Assembly: GCF_016907715.1 (NCBI RefSeq)
Contig: NZ_JAFBCM010000001.1
Span: 4,216,001 to 4,280,000 of the forward strand
Direction: 5' to 3'
DNA length: 64,000 nt
Source: Tenggerimyces flavus
GTDB lineage: Bacteria; Actinomycetota; Actinomycetes; Propionibacteriales; Actinopolymorphaceae
Below the pieces are notes generated by a model, which made no database searches, was not told the origin of the DNA, and saw only the letters and a program-made list of their open reading frames with translations. How positions within the stretch are numbered: position 1 is the first letter of the stretch; each line of letters opens with the position of its first letter. The translations under genes and the position numbers were made by a program. Below are positions 25,948-33,971 of this stretch, piece after piece.

Positions 25948-26322
25948 ATGAAGAAGCTCATGGTCGCGGTGATCGGCGGACTCGACGCACCCGCGGCGGC
26001 GGTGTCGGAGCTGGTGCTGACCGACCTTTCAGCCGCGACGGGCGGTCGGTACACGCCGACGGTCGAGGTGGACGGCGCACGGACGACGTACGCGATCCAG
26101 GGCGGCTGGTGGTACCGCGGCGAGTACACGATCGAGCCCGACGACCAGGGCGGGACCCGCTTCACCCACCGCGTCTACAACGTCGCCTCGTGGATGCGCT
26201 GGGCCGTGCCGCTGGCGAACAAGGGCTTCGTCGGCTTCCGCGAGACGACCCGCCGGGGGATCAAGGCCCAGCTCGACCGCCTGGGCGAGCGCCTCGCCTG
26301 CCGCACCTGGCTGGAGTCCTGA
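25948..26322 (+). CDS. SRPBCC/polyketide-cyclase-like small protein
   Basis: Protein of 124 aa (ATG 25948; ATG 25939 also possible). The pattern is beta-rich with YAIQGGWWYRGEYTIEPDDQ and GTRFTHRVYNVASWMRWAVP, typical of START/SRPBCC ligand-binding folds, ending with a helix (GFRETTRRGIKAQLDRLGER). No catalytic residues recognised. Placed divergently from TetR and probably its target; a role in binding the hydrophobic inducer is a guess. Confidence 0.65.
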   Translation: MKKLMVAVIGGLDAPAAAVSELVLTDLSAATGGRYTPTVEVDGARTTYAIQGGWWYRGEYTIEPDDQGGTRFTHRVYNVASWMRWAVPLANKGFVGFRETTRRGIKAQLDRLGERLACRTWLES

Positions 26323-26331
26323 CCGGCGTTT

Positions 26332-26382
26332 GAATGAAGGGCACCTTCATTCCATAGGTTCGAATGAAGGTGCCCTTCATGA
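26332..26382. repeat. Two-arm palindromic element (family I) between convergent genes
   Basis: Two hairpins in inverted orientation: GAATGAAGG-GCA-CCTTCATTC (26332-26352) and CGAATGAAGG-TGC-CCTTCAT (26361-26380), joined by CATAGGTT. The two arms are also reverse complements of each other, so one large stem can form. It fills the gap between the SRPBCC and P-loop kinase genes, which end facing each other, and would serve as a bidirectional terminator. Confidence 0.75.
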
Positions 26383-26391
26383 AAGGACGGG

Positions 26392-27096
26392 TCAGCCCGC
26401 CGAGCGCGCGGCCACGGAGGTGCCCATGCGGGACTCCCGAACCTGGCGGGGCAGGCGGCCGAGGCGGATGACCTCGCCGGCGCCGGTGAAGCGGATCCGG
26501 CGCAAAGCGTTCGCCGCCGGGCGGTCGAGTACCGCCGCCGACGTGGCGCCCGGCATCAGCAGCTCCGGGCCGGCCTCAGCCTTCGCCAGCAGCTTCTTCC
26601 ACCGCATCACGTGCGTAGCGAAGCGGCCCGCGTCGACGACCCGGCCGCGCGCCACCTGGCCGGCGCGTGCCTCCTCCGCCGTCGTGTCGAGCAGCAGCAG
26701 GTGCGACTCGAGGCCGCGGCGCGCCGCCCGTTCGCCGATCATGCGACGCATCCAGGGACGCGTCCCGCAGTCGTGGATCACGATCGGCCCGCCCTTGTCG
26801 AGCGCGCCGAAGATCCGGACGTAGTGACCGAGGTGCACCAGCGGCCGCCAGCGGCGGTACGGCAGGCGGCCGAGGAACGGCTGCAGCTTGCCGCGGACCT
26901 GCGCCGAGTCCAGCACGGTCACCCCGTCGTCGGTCCGGGTGGGCAGAACCGACGATCCGGGCACTCCGTACAACCGCTGCAAGAGCGTGCTCTTTCCGGC
27001 CCCGGGGACGCCTGCGAGCAGGACGACGGACGCCCTGGGGAAGCTGATTTCCTCGACGAGAGACCCGCGATAGTCGCGGGTCGGGCTGGTGGTCAT
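26392..27096 (-). CDS. P-loop AAA/kinase-like protein
   Basis: Protein of 234 aa with a clear Walker A (LLAGVPGAGKSTLLQRLYG), a later IVIHDCGTRPWMRRMIGERA and LLLLDTTAEEARAGQVARGR typical of the zeta-toxin/chloramphenicol phosphotransferase-like and AAA_33 P-loop kinases. The substrate is not recognisable. No antitoxin-like partner lies next to it. ATG at 27096 is the likely start because the Walker A then falls near residue 30. Confidence 0.75.
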   Translation of the reverse strand: MTTSPTRDYRGSLVEEISFPRASVVLLAGVPGAGKSTLLQRLYGVPGSSVLPTRTDDGVTVLDSAQVRGKLQPFLGRLPYRRWRPLVHLGHYVRIFGALDKGGPIVIHDCGTRPWMRRMIGERAARRGLESHLLLLDTTAEEARAGQVARGRVVDAGRFATHVMRWKKLLAKAEAGPELLMPGATSAAVLDRPAANALRRIRFTGAGEVIRLGRLPRQVRESRMGTSVAARSAG

Positions 27097-27245
27097 GAGT
27101 CGTACAACGCGCCGGACCGCCGCACACGTTCCGTCACGCCCGGCAGTCGGGGTTGATCCAGGGTCTGCCCTGGCTGGACCCTGGGTACGGAACAACGGTC
27201 GGTGCGCCATCCGTTCACTGGTCGTACCCACTACGAGGAGGCATC

Positions 27246-27509
27246 GTGGCATCGCTGCTCGACCGCATCTTGCAGTACTTCCGCGGCCCGCAGGGCAAGA
27301 AGGTCGTTGCCAAGGCGCAGCAGCTCGCCCGCGACCCGCGTACGCAGGAGTACGTCCGCAAGGCCAAGGCCAAGGCGAACCAGCTCGCGAACGACCCGCG
27401 CACCCAGCAGACGGTCAAGAAGGCTCAGGACCGCCTGCAGAAGGCCGCGAGCAACCCGCGGACCCAGGCCAAGATCCGTTCGATCGTCAACAAACTGGAC
27501 AAACGCTAG
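27246..27509 (+). CDS. 87-aa basic repeat protein of unknown function
   Basis: Small, lysine-rich protein starting at GTG 27246 behind ACGAGGAGG. After an amphipathic N-terminus (MASLLDRILQYFRGPQGKKV) it has three copies of a ~20-residue unit: LARDPRTQEYVRKAKAKA, LANDPRTQQTVKKAQDRL and ASNPRTQAKIRSIVNK. The DPRTQ turn followed by a basic helix repeats regularly, suggesting an alpha-helical solenoid or nucleic-acid-binding rod. I do not recognise the family. It overlaps the stop codon of the convergent LysE gene. Confidence 0.75.
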   Translation: MASLLDRILQYFRGPQGKKVVAKAQQLARDPRTQEYVRKAKAKANQLANDPRTQQTVKKAQDRLQKAASNPRTQAKIRSIVNKLDKR

Positions 27510-28135
27510 CTCTCGACGGCGGCATAGCCGCCGAGCGCGATCAGTGCCCCGCCTGAGGCGAACCGCGGCCACCGCACCGGCCGCTCGCCTCGGCGGGGCA
27601 TTTTCGCGCGCACCGTGCTGGTGAGCGCCACGGCCACGACGTCGGCGAGCGTGTTCAGCGTCACCGAGATCAGGCCGAGCAGCAGCGCCTGCCACCAGAC
27701 CGAGCCCGCCTCGGTGTTCAGGAACTGGGGCACGAACGCGAGGAAGAACAGCGCGGTCTTCGGGTTCAGCGCCTCGGTGAGTACGCCCTGGCGGAACGCG
27801 CCCCGCGTGTTCGCGGGCTGGTCCGCGGCGAGCAGCTCGCGGTCGGCCTCGCGGCGCAGCAACGTACGGACGCCGAGGTAGATCAAGTACGCGGCGCCCG
27901 CGTACTTCACCACGCTGAACGCCACCGACGACGTCGCGAGCAGCGCCGAGAGCCCGGCCGCGGCGGCCACGACGTGCACGAGGCCACCCACCGCGGTGCC
28001 CGCCGTGGAGAGCAGCCCGGCGCGGCGCCCGCCGCTCAGCGTCCGGGCGGCGACGTACAACATGCCGGGCCCGGGAATGGCGGCGAGTACCGCTGCTGCT
28101 GCAACGAAGGCGAGGAGCCGTTCGACCTCGATCAC
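27506..28135 (-). CDS. LysE/RhtB-family amino-acid exporter
   Basis: Membrane protein of 209 aa. The LysE signature appears near the N-terminus as AIPGPGMLYVAARTLSGGRR, then KYAGAAYLIYLGVRTLLRRE and GVLTEALNPKTALFFLAFVP, with six hydrophobic segments in total. Such proteins export amino acids or homoserine lactone-like compounds. The GTG at 28135 is proposed as start; it is divergent from the cupin gene with a gap of only 27 bp. Confidence 0.87.
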   Translation of the reverse strand: MIEVERLLAFVAAAAVLAAIPGPGMLYVAARTLSGGRRAGLLSTAGTAVGGLVHVVAAAAGLSALLATSSVAFSVVKYAGAAYLIYLGVRTLLRREADRELLAADQPANTRGAFRQGVLTEALNPKTALFFLAFVPQFLNTEAGSVWWQALLLGLISVTLNTLADVVAVALTSTVRAKMPRRGERPVRWPRFASGGALIALGGYAAVES

Positions 28136-28162
28136 GTCTTCGACCCTAGCCGAGGAGCGCCG

Positions 28163-28633
28163 ATGACCTTCGTCTTCCATCCAGGGGACACCTTCGAGTT
28201 GCCGCGCCCGAAGGTGGTGGAGCGCATGGCGATGCCGGCGGACGCGACGGGCGGGACGCTGTCGATCCTGGAGATCGTCGTGCAGCCGGGCGGGCTGGTG
28301 GCGCCGGTCCATGTGCACACGCTCGAGGACGAGACGATGTACGTGTACGAGGGCGTCGTCGGCGCGCTGCTCGGCAAGGAGGAGCTCGAGGTCGGGCCTG
28401 GCGGTACGGCGTTCCTGCCCCGCGACGTGGCGCACTCGTTCTGGAACAGCGGCGACGTGCCCGCCCGGCTGATCATCGCCATAACGCCGGGGAATCTGGA
28501 CGGCTACTTCCGCGGCTTGCCCGCGACGAACGGGCCGGACGAGATCGTCGAGCTGGCCCGTTCGTACGGGATGGAGCTGCGGATGGAGAGCGCGCGAGAG
28601 CTCGGCGAGCGGCACGGTGTTTCGATGTTCTGA
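28163..28633 (+). CDS. Cupin-domain protein
   Basis: Protein of 156 aa with a conserved cupin barrel: PVHVHTLEDETMYVYEGVVG holds the first metal-binding motif (HxHxxxxE) and VGPGGTAFLPRDVAHSFWNS the second (G-x-PxxxxH). This is the small quercetinase/auxin-binding type of cupin. Activity unknown. The ATG at 28163 follows GAGGAG. Its closest neighbour is the divergent LysE exporter. Confidence 0.85.
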   Translation: MTFVFHPGDTFELPRPKVVERMAMPADATGGTLSILEIVVQPGGLVAPVHVHTLEDETMYVYEGVVGALLGKEELEVGPGGTAFLPRDVAHSFWNSGDVPARLIIAITPGNLDGYFRGLPATNGPDEIVELARSYGMELRMESARELGERHGVSMF

Positions 28634-28807
28634 CCTCTCCGGCGGGGTCGGTGCACGCGCTTACAGGCGGTGCGCGGAGAATGACAGCTGGGAATGCGGG
28701 GTATGGGGCGGGTTGTCCACAAGGTCTCACGGAACGCCAGGGCGGGTCACGTGCTCGTCCCTAGACTGAATTGGCGAGGTCGGGGGCCCAGACTCTAGGG
28801 GGACACG

Positions 28808-29767
28808 TTGCGCGCAGCTGCAACGCTCCGTAGTGCCGCGCTCGTGCTCGGCGCCGTTCTCGCGCTCTCCGGTTGCGCGGGCGAAGGTTCCACGCCGAAC
28901 GGCGACGTGGAGTCCTCGAACGGCTCGTCGCCGTCGCCCTCCGCGCCGCCCGAGCCGACCGTCGACCCAGCGGTGTACAAGAAGTCGCTCGCCCAGACGG
29001 TGCGGCCGGTCAACCAGTCCCTGGTCGCGGTGGCGAACGCCCGCGGCCTGCCCGCGTTGTCCGCGACAATCGGCAAGGCCCAGACCGCGCTCGGCAAGGC
29101 CGCCCAGGACCTCGAGGCGCTGGAGCCGCCGGACGCCGCGGCGGCGGAGCACTCCAAGCTCGCACTGGCCCTGTCGGAGCTGAGCGCCGACCTCGGCGGC
29201 GTGAGCGACGCGGTGTCGGGCAAAGAACTGTGCGCGCCGTCGTCCGTACTCAGCCAGCTCGGCAAAGCGCGCGGCATGACCTCCGTGCCGGCGGCCACCA
29301 AGGCGCTGTCCACCAAGGGCTTCGCGGTGAACGTCGTACTCCCGAAGACCCCGCCCGTCCAAACCCGCCGCCTCCCGAACGGCGACTACCTCCGCCGAGG
29401 GAGCACGTCGGGGCGCGGCTCGCTGACGATCCAGAACGGCACCGACACCGACACGGTGATCACGCTGGCGAAGGGCAAGAGCCCATCGTCGGTGGTGTAC
29501 GTGCGCGCGAACGGCAGCTTCGAGATCAAGGGCGTGCGGAACGCGAAGTACACGGTGTTCTACGCGACCGGTCAGGACTGGGACAGCGCCTCGCGGTCGT
29601 TCACGCGGCAGTGCGGGTTCAAGAAGTTCGACGAGACGCTGAACTTCACGACCGATCGGCGCGGCAACTTCATCTACTATTCGCGCTTCTCCCTCACCCT
29701 GCAGCCGGTGATCGGCGGCAACGCGACCACGAGCGAAGTGGACCCAAAGGACTTCCCCGTCCAGTAG
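28808..29767 (+). CDS. Secreted lipoprotein of unknown function
   Basis: Lipoprotein of 319 aa starting at TTG behind GGGGGA. The lipobox is VLALSGCAGE (cysteine near residue 23), followed by a Ser/Pro linker (SNGSSPSPSAPPEPT). The middle is a helical segment (LSATIGKAQTALGKAAQDLE) and the C-terminal half is beta-rich (SLTIQNGTDTDTVITLAKGK, VVYVRANGSFEIKGVRNAKY). The latter half resembles a carbohydrate- or ligand-binding sandwich but is not assigned. No operon partner. Confidence 0.75.
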   Translation: MRAAATLRSAALVLGAVLALSGCAGEGSTPNGDVESSNGSSPSPSAPPEPTVDPAVYKKSLAQTVRPVNQSLVAVANARGLPALSATIGKAQTALGKAAQDLEALEPPDAAAAEHSKLALALSELSADLGGVSDAVSGKELCAPSSVLSQLGKARGMTSVPAATKALSTKGFAVNVVLPKTPPVQTRRLPNGDYLRRGSTSGRGSLTIQNGTDTDTVITLAKGKSPSSVVYVRANGSFEIKGVRNAKYTVFYATGQDWDSASRSFTRQCGFKKFDETLNFTTDRRGNFIYYSRFSLTLQPVIGGNATTSEVDPKDFPVQ

Positions 29768-29783
29768 CCGGGGTGCTGCCGTT

Positions 29784-29837
29784 TGTATGAAGGGCACCTT
29801 CATTCGAACCTATTGAATGAAGGTGCCCTTCATTCAA
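29784..29837. repeat. Two-arm palindromic element (family I) after the lipoprotein gene
   Basis: Left hairpin TGTATGAAGG-GCA-CCTTCATTC and right hairpin TTGAATGAAGG-TGC-CCTTCATTCAA (29813-29837) flank the spacer GAACCTA, the reverse complement of the spacer at 26353. It begins about 16 bp after the lipoprotein stop and could terminate its transcript. Confidence 0.75.
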
Positions 29838-30577
29838 AACAGCGGGGACGGAACCACCCGGCTTCATCTGCACGACAAGAGGCCGGGGGCCAACAGGCGA
29901 CCTCAGCACGGCAACAAACCCGAGCAAGAAGGAACCTGGCCCGGGCACCCGTTCCCGGGGGAGGGGCGGCGCGTGAAAAACAGGTGGCCGGGCCGGGCCG
30001 GGTCGGGTCAAGGGTCGAAGATCGCGAAGCGACGTCGTTTGCATCCTGCGCGAAGCGCCGCACAAACGGCGCCCTTGACGCGCCCCGGACCGGCCACCAC
30101 ACTCGACCGCCGCAACAGCCCACGGACAGCACCAACGCCCGGAGAGCTCTCAGCGGAGACCGCGCCAAGACAGCACCAAAGCCAGCGAGCTTCGCCAAGA
30201 TCACAAGCAGCGTCCGCCGCACAAGACGGAGCCACTCCGCGGACCAGTTGAATGAAGGGCACCTTCATTCAAACCCCCGCTGAGGCAGAGGGCCGTACCG
30301 CACCAAGCCAGCACCAACAGCCAGGGGAGCTTCGCCAAGAACCCGAGCCCACGCAGCCGGACGAGTTGTTGGACAGATGTCGGGATAGAAGCCGAGATCT
30401 GTCCAACAAGTCACGCCAGCACTCAGTCGAGGACACCTGGCCCAGCGGCCGGCCTCGTCATCGGAGGTTGTCCACAGCTCATGCCCACTTCCCTAGCCAG
30501 AACGGGGTTGCGGGGCTTCCTTGCCACGATGTAAACCCCAGTCTGGTGAGGGAAGTCGCAGCCGGTTGTGGAGAAGG
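29838..30577. repeat. Composite repeat region with hairpins, no gene
   Basis: No credible coding sequence. From about 29893 it shares a patchwork of near-identical blocks with 49975-50176: GCGACCTCAGCACGGCA, CCTGGCCCGGGCA, GGGGCGGCG, GGCCACCACA, TCGACCGCCGC and GAGCTTCGCCAAGA, in the same order; this copy has an extra ~110 bp in the middle. Also present: the family I hairpin at 30248-30272 (TTGAATGAAGG-GCA-CCTTCATTCAA), another GGGGAGCTTCGCCAAGA at about 30327, and a separate perfect 13-bp stem TTGTTGGACAGAT/ATCTGTCCAACAA at 30366-30378 and 30397-30409. The remaining sequence up to LhgO shows nothing recognisable. Confidence 0.65.
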
Positions 30578-31768
30578 TCAGGAGGTGAGGGCGAGGTCGA
30601 CGATGTGCTCGGCGATCGCCAGGGAGGAGGTGGCGCCGGGGGAGGGGGCGTTGCGGACGCACACCACGTGGCCGCGGCGGGTGATGCGGAAGTCGTCCAC
30701 CAGCTGCCCGTCCCGGCCCAGTGCCTGGGCGCGGATCCCCGACGGACCACGCACCACGTCGGCAGCGGTCAGCGCGGGAACGTAGCGGCGCGCCGCCGCG
30801 ACGAAGCGGCGCTTGCTCAACGACCCCGCCATCTCCGCAACCCCAGTGCGCCAGTGCTGCCGCGCGAAACGCCGGAAGCCCGGCCAAGCGACGGCTTGGC
30901 GCAGATCGCCAGGCGACATCCGCCGCCACCGATAGCCCTCGCGCGCGAGAGCCAGCACCGCGTTCGGCCCGACCATCACCTCGCCGTCGGTCCGCAGCGT
31001 CAGATGTACGCCCAGGAACGGATAGCGCGGATCCGGCACCGGATAGATCAACCCACGAACGAGATACCGCCGCTCCGGCCGCAGCAGGTGATACTCACCG
31101 CGGAACGGCACGATCATCGGATCCGCCTCGTCGCCAGCCAGCCGCGAGACCCGGTCGGCGAACAACCCCGCGCACACGATCACCAGGTCGAACGCCTCCG
31201 CGAACCCGCCCGATCCCTGCACGATCACCGTCGTCCCGCGCTCGACGAACCCCGTGACCTCCACGCCGAGCCGCAATGTAGCGCCCAACGCAGCGGCATC
31301 GGCGGCCAGAGCGAGCGTCACACCCACGAAGTCCGCGATCGCCGTCGTCGGCGAGTGCAGCCCGGCCACGCCCTGCGCGTGCGGCTCGATCTCCGAGACC
31401 TCGCCGGCGGAGAGCATCCGCACGCCAGGCACGCCGTTCGCCAACGCGCGCTCGTGAATCCCACCAAGCCGAGATGCCTCAGCCGCGTCCAACGCGACCA
31501 AGACCTTCCCGCACTCGGTGTACGCCACCCCATGAGCAGCGCAGAACGCCTTCAACAGCCCGACCCCGCGCCGGCACAGCCGCGCCTTCAGCGACCCCGG
31601 CGTGTAGTAGAGCCCCGCGTGCACGACCCCGCTGTTGTGCCCGGTCTGATGAGCGGCGAGCGTGGACTCCTTCTCCAGCAACGTCACCGAGGCCGACGGC
31701 TGCGAGCGCAGCACCTGCCGCGCGACGGCCGTTCCGATGATCCCACCGCCGATGACGGCTACCCGCAC
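30578..31768 (-). CDS. lhgO: L-2-hydroxyglutarate oxidase-like FAD-dependent oxidoreductase
   Basis: Flavoprotein of 396 aa. It starts (GTG) with the dinucleotide-binding motif VAVIGGGIIGTAVARQVL and continues VTLLEKESTLAAHQTGHNSG, VVHAGLYYTPGSLKARLCRR, then VPFRGEYHLL and a C-terminal GPSGIRAQALG, the LhgO/YgaF pattern. The known reaction is oxidation of L-2-hydroxyglutarate to 2-oxoglutarate with electrons passed to the membrane quinone pool. It begins two bases after the tctA stop, so it is the last gene of the tct operon; this ties substrate oxidation to uptake. Confidence 0.85.
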   Translation of the reverse strand: MRVAVIGGGIIGTAVARQVLRSQPSASVTLLEKESTLAAHQTGHNSGVVHAGLYYTPGSLKARLCRRGVGLLKAFCAAHGVAYTECGKVLVALDAAEASRLGGIHERALANGVPGVRMLSAGEVSEIEPHAQGVAGLHSPTTAIADFVGVTLALAADAAALGATLRLGVEVTGFVERGTTVIVQGSGGFAEAFDLVIVCAGLFADRVSRLAGDEADPMIVPFRGEYHLLRPERRYLVRGLIYPVPDPRYPFLGVHLTLRTDGEVMVGPNAVLALAREGYRWRRMSPGDLRQAVAWPGFRRFARQHWRTGVAEMAGSLSKRRFVAAARRYVPALTAADVVRGPSGIRAQALGRDGQLVDDFRITRRGHVVCVRNAPSPGATSSLAIAEHIVDLALTS

Positions 31769-31770
31769 GC

Positions 31771-33354
31771 TCAGACGCCCGTCTTGTCGCTGTCGCGACT
31801 CTTGCGAGACTCCTCGTCCTCGGCGCGCGCGGTACGGTTCCGCGCGATCGTCGCCATGATCGTCCGCCCGATGCGCGTCGCGAAGATCGGTACGAGGATC
31901 AGCAGCACGATCACGCCGATCAGCACGAGCGACTGCGAACGCGTCACGAAGATCTCGAACGAACCGCGCGAGATGATCATCGTCTGCCGCAAAGTCTGCT
32001 CGGCGATCTGCCCGAGCACCAGCGCCACGACCAGCGCCGCCGGCGATAATCCGAAGCGCCGCATGAAGAAACCGAGGATGCCGCAGGCGAGCATGATGCC
32101 GACCTCGATGAAGCTGCTGTTCACCGCGTACGTACCGAGCACGCACAGCACGATGACGATCGGCGCCAGGATCTTGAACGGCACCCGCGCGATGCTCGCG
32201 AACGCCGGGATGAAGAAGATGTTGACCACCAGCAACATCACGTTGCCGAGGTACATGCTGCCGATCAGGCTCCAGGCGAACTCCGGGTTGTCCGTCATCA
32301 GCAACGGACCCGGCTCGAGGTCCCACATCAGGAAGCCGCCGAGAAGTACGGCCGTCGCCGCTGATCCCGGAATCCCCAACACCAGAAGGGGAATCATCGC
32401 GCCAGCCGACGCTGCGTTGTTCGCCGCCTCCGGCCCGACCAGACCGGCCATCATGCCCTTGCCGAACTTCTGCGGCGTCTTCGACACCGACTTCTCGACG
32501 CTGTACGACATCAGCGAGGCGACGGTCGCGCCAGCACCCGGCGCCGTCCCCACGAAGAAGCCGAGGATCGAGCCACGCAGCATCGACCACTTCGTCTCGC
32601 GGAAGTCCTTCTTTGTCGGCCAGAAACCCTTGTCCCGCACGCTGACCGAGAAGTAGCCGAGCTTCTCCAGGTGCCCGCCCTTGTAGAGCGTGTAGAAGAT
32701 CTCGCCGAGACCGAACAGCCCGATCGCGACCGGCACGAAGTCGATGCCGTCGATGAGGTCGACCGAGCCGAACGTGTACCGCTGCTCACCGGTGCCCACG
32801 GCCGGACCGACCGTCGCCAAGGCGAAGCCGAGCAGTGCCGACAACGCACCCAGCAGGCGGTTCTTGCCGATGATCACTACCAGCGCGATCAGGCCGGCGA
32901 TCACGAGCAGGAACAGCTCCGGCGGCCCGAAGTTCGACGCCACGTCCGCCAGCCCGGGGGCCGCGACGCTGATCAGGATCGCGCCGATCGTTCCCGCGAC
33001 GAACGAGGCGATCGCCGCCATCACCAGTGCGGGGCCGGCACGTCCCTTTTTGGCGAGTGGATAGCCGTCGAACGTACTCGCCACCGTCGCAGACTCGCCC
33101 GGTGTGTTGATGAGCACTGACGTGATCGTGCCGCCGTACATCGCGCCGTAGTAGACGGCCGCGAGCATGACGATCGCGCCGGCCGGGTCGAGCGTGAACG
33201 TCAACGGCAGCAGGATCGCGAGTGCCGCCGACGGACCGAGTCCGGGCATGACGCCGACGATCATGCCGACCATGACCCCTGCCAGGAGCAGCAGAAGGTT
33301 CATGGGGGTCAGGACATTGGCGATGCCGGTGGCGAGGTTTCCGAAGATATCCAC
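31771..33354 (-). CDS. tctA: Tripartite tricarboxylate transporter large permease, TctA family
   Basis: Membrane protein of 527 aa with about 12 hydrophobic segments. Hallmarks of TctA: MVGMIVGVMPGLGPSAALAI near residue 30, YYGAMYGGTITSVLINTPGE and the second-half repeat GFFVGTAPGAGATVASLMSY. The P-G-L-G-P and G-x-x-x-G motifs are typical of the solute pathway. With TctB and the binding lipoprotein TctC it imports a di- or tricarboxylate by a secondary, ion-coupled mechanism. It lies between tctB and lhgO on the same strand. Confidence 0.93.
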   Translation of the reverse strand: MDIFGNLATGIANVLTPMNLLLLLAGVMVGMIVGVMPGLGPSAALAILLPLTFTLDPAGAIVMLAAVYYGAMYGGTITSVLINTPGESATVASTFDGYPLAKKGRAGPALVMAAIASFVAGTIGAILISVAAPGLADVASNFGPPELFLLVIAGLIALVVIIGKNRLLGALSALLGFALATVGPAVGTGEQRYTFGSVDLIDGIDFVPVAIGLFGLGEIFYTLYKGGHLEKLGYFSVSVRDKGFWPTKKDFRETKWSMLRGSILGFFVGTAPGAGATVASLMSYSVEKSVSKTPQKFGKGMMAGLVGPEAANNAASAGAMIPLLVLGIPGSAATAVLLGGFLMWDLEPGPLLMTDNPEFAWSLIGSMYLGNVMLLVVNIFFIPAFASIARVPFKILAPIVIVLCVLGTYAVNSSFIEVGIMLACGILGFFMRRFGLSPAALVVALVLGQIAEQTLRQTMIISRGSFEIFVTRSQSLVLIGVIVLLILVPIFATRIGRTIMATIARNRTARAEDEESRKSRDSDKTGV

Positions 33355-33407
33355 GTGCGTTGCTCCGCTATGAGTAGAGCGAGTACTTGCACAAGCTGGC
33401 CAAACCG

Positions 33408-33971
33408 TCAGCCCAGGTTGAGGAAACCTCCGGGCATTCCGGCGTCGAGGAGCACGGTGAAGAGCAGATACAAGAACACCGGCAGCAGGATCGCGACCGC
33501 CGCGTTCACCAGATGCTTGCCCCGGTTGAGAACCGAGAGCGTCGCCCCGAGGAACACGACCGACGACAACGTCGCGCCGAGTGGTTCGAACAAGAAGAAG
33601 AACACCACGCTGCAGAGGACGACAGCGAGCAGGGCCCGGGGGTATTGACCCTCAACGCCGTCGCCCTCCGCAGCTTCCGGAACCCGCGGTGCTTCCCCCA
33701 CCGCAGATCTCCGGAGACTTTGGCGAACGGTCTTGACGAGAGCGATCACACACAACAGCAGGGCTGCGAACCCAATGATGCGAGGGAAGAAGCCGGCGGC
33801 CAGACGGCCGTGCGACGACTTCCAGTCCATGCCCATGGCCAACGACGTGTACACGCCGAACAGCACGGTGAGTGCGACCAGGAACAGCGTCTGTGGATCC
33901 GCCCAAGGTCTTGGTGCGCGGGCCGGTCGCGCGGCCTTCAACGACCGGCCCGCGGTTTGGGGGAACGTCAT
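33408..33971 (-). CDS. tctB: Tripartite tricarboxylate transporter small permease, TctB family
   Basis: Membrane protein of 187 aa with four hydrophobic segments: LFLVALTVLFGVYTSLAMGM, then FFPRIIGFAALLLCVIALVK, LLAVVLCSVVFFFLFEPLGA and HLVNAAVAILLPVFLYLLFT. Sequence conservation in TctB is low; topology, size and position between tctC and tctA identify it. The ATG at 33971 overlaps the stop of tctC by four bases. A basic, proline-rich N-terminus precedes the first helix. Confidence 0.88.
   Translation of the reverse strand: MTFPQTAGRSLKAARPARAPRPWADPQTLFLVALTVLFGVYTSLAMGMDWKSSHGRLAAGFFPRIIGFAALLLCVIALVKTVRQSLRRSAVGEAPRVPEAAEGDGVEGQYPRALLAVVLCSVVFFFLFEPLGATLSSVVFLGATLSVLNRGKHLVNAAVAILLPVFLYLLFTVLLDAGMPGGFLNLG

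Noticed and set aside
26392-27096. Zeta-type toxin of a toxin-antitoxin system
   Set aside because: The P-loop and kinase-like motifs fit loosely, but no epsilon-like antitoxin gene lies next to it; called a generic P-loop kinase.
29783-30283. Overlapping frames of 120-166 codons on both strands in the composite repeat
   Set aside because: The same peptide fragments (EGHLHS, EGALHT, VPFIQ) appear wherever the palindromes occur, showing they are translations of repeats, not proteins. A decayed gene remains possible but is not supported.
30521-32656. A 711-codon plus-strand frame opposite lhgO and tctA
   Set aside because: It is fully antisense to two well-supported genes and shows no domain; codon-bias shadow.
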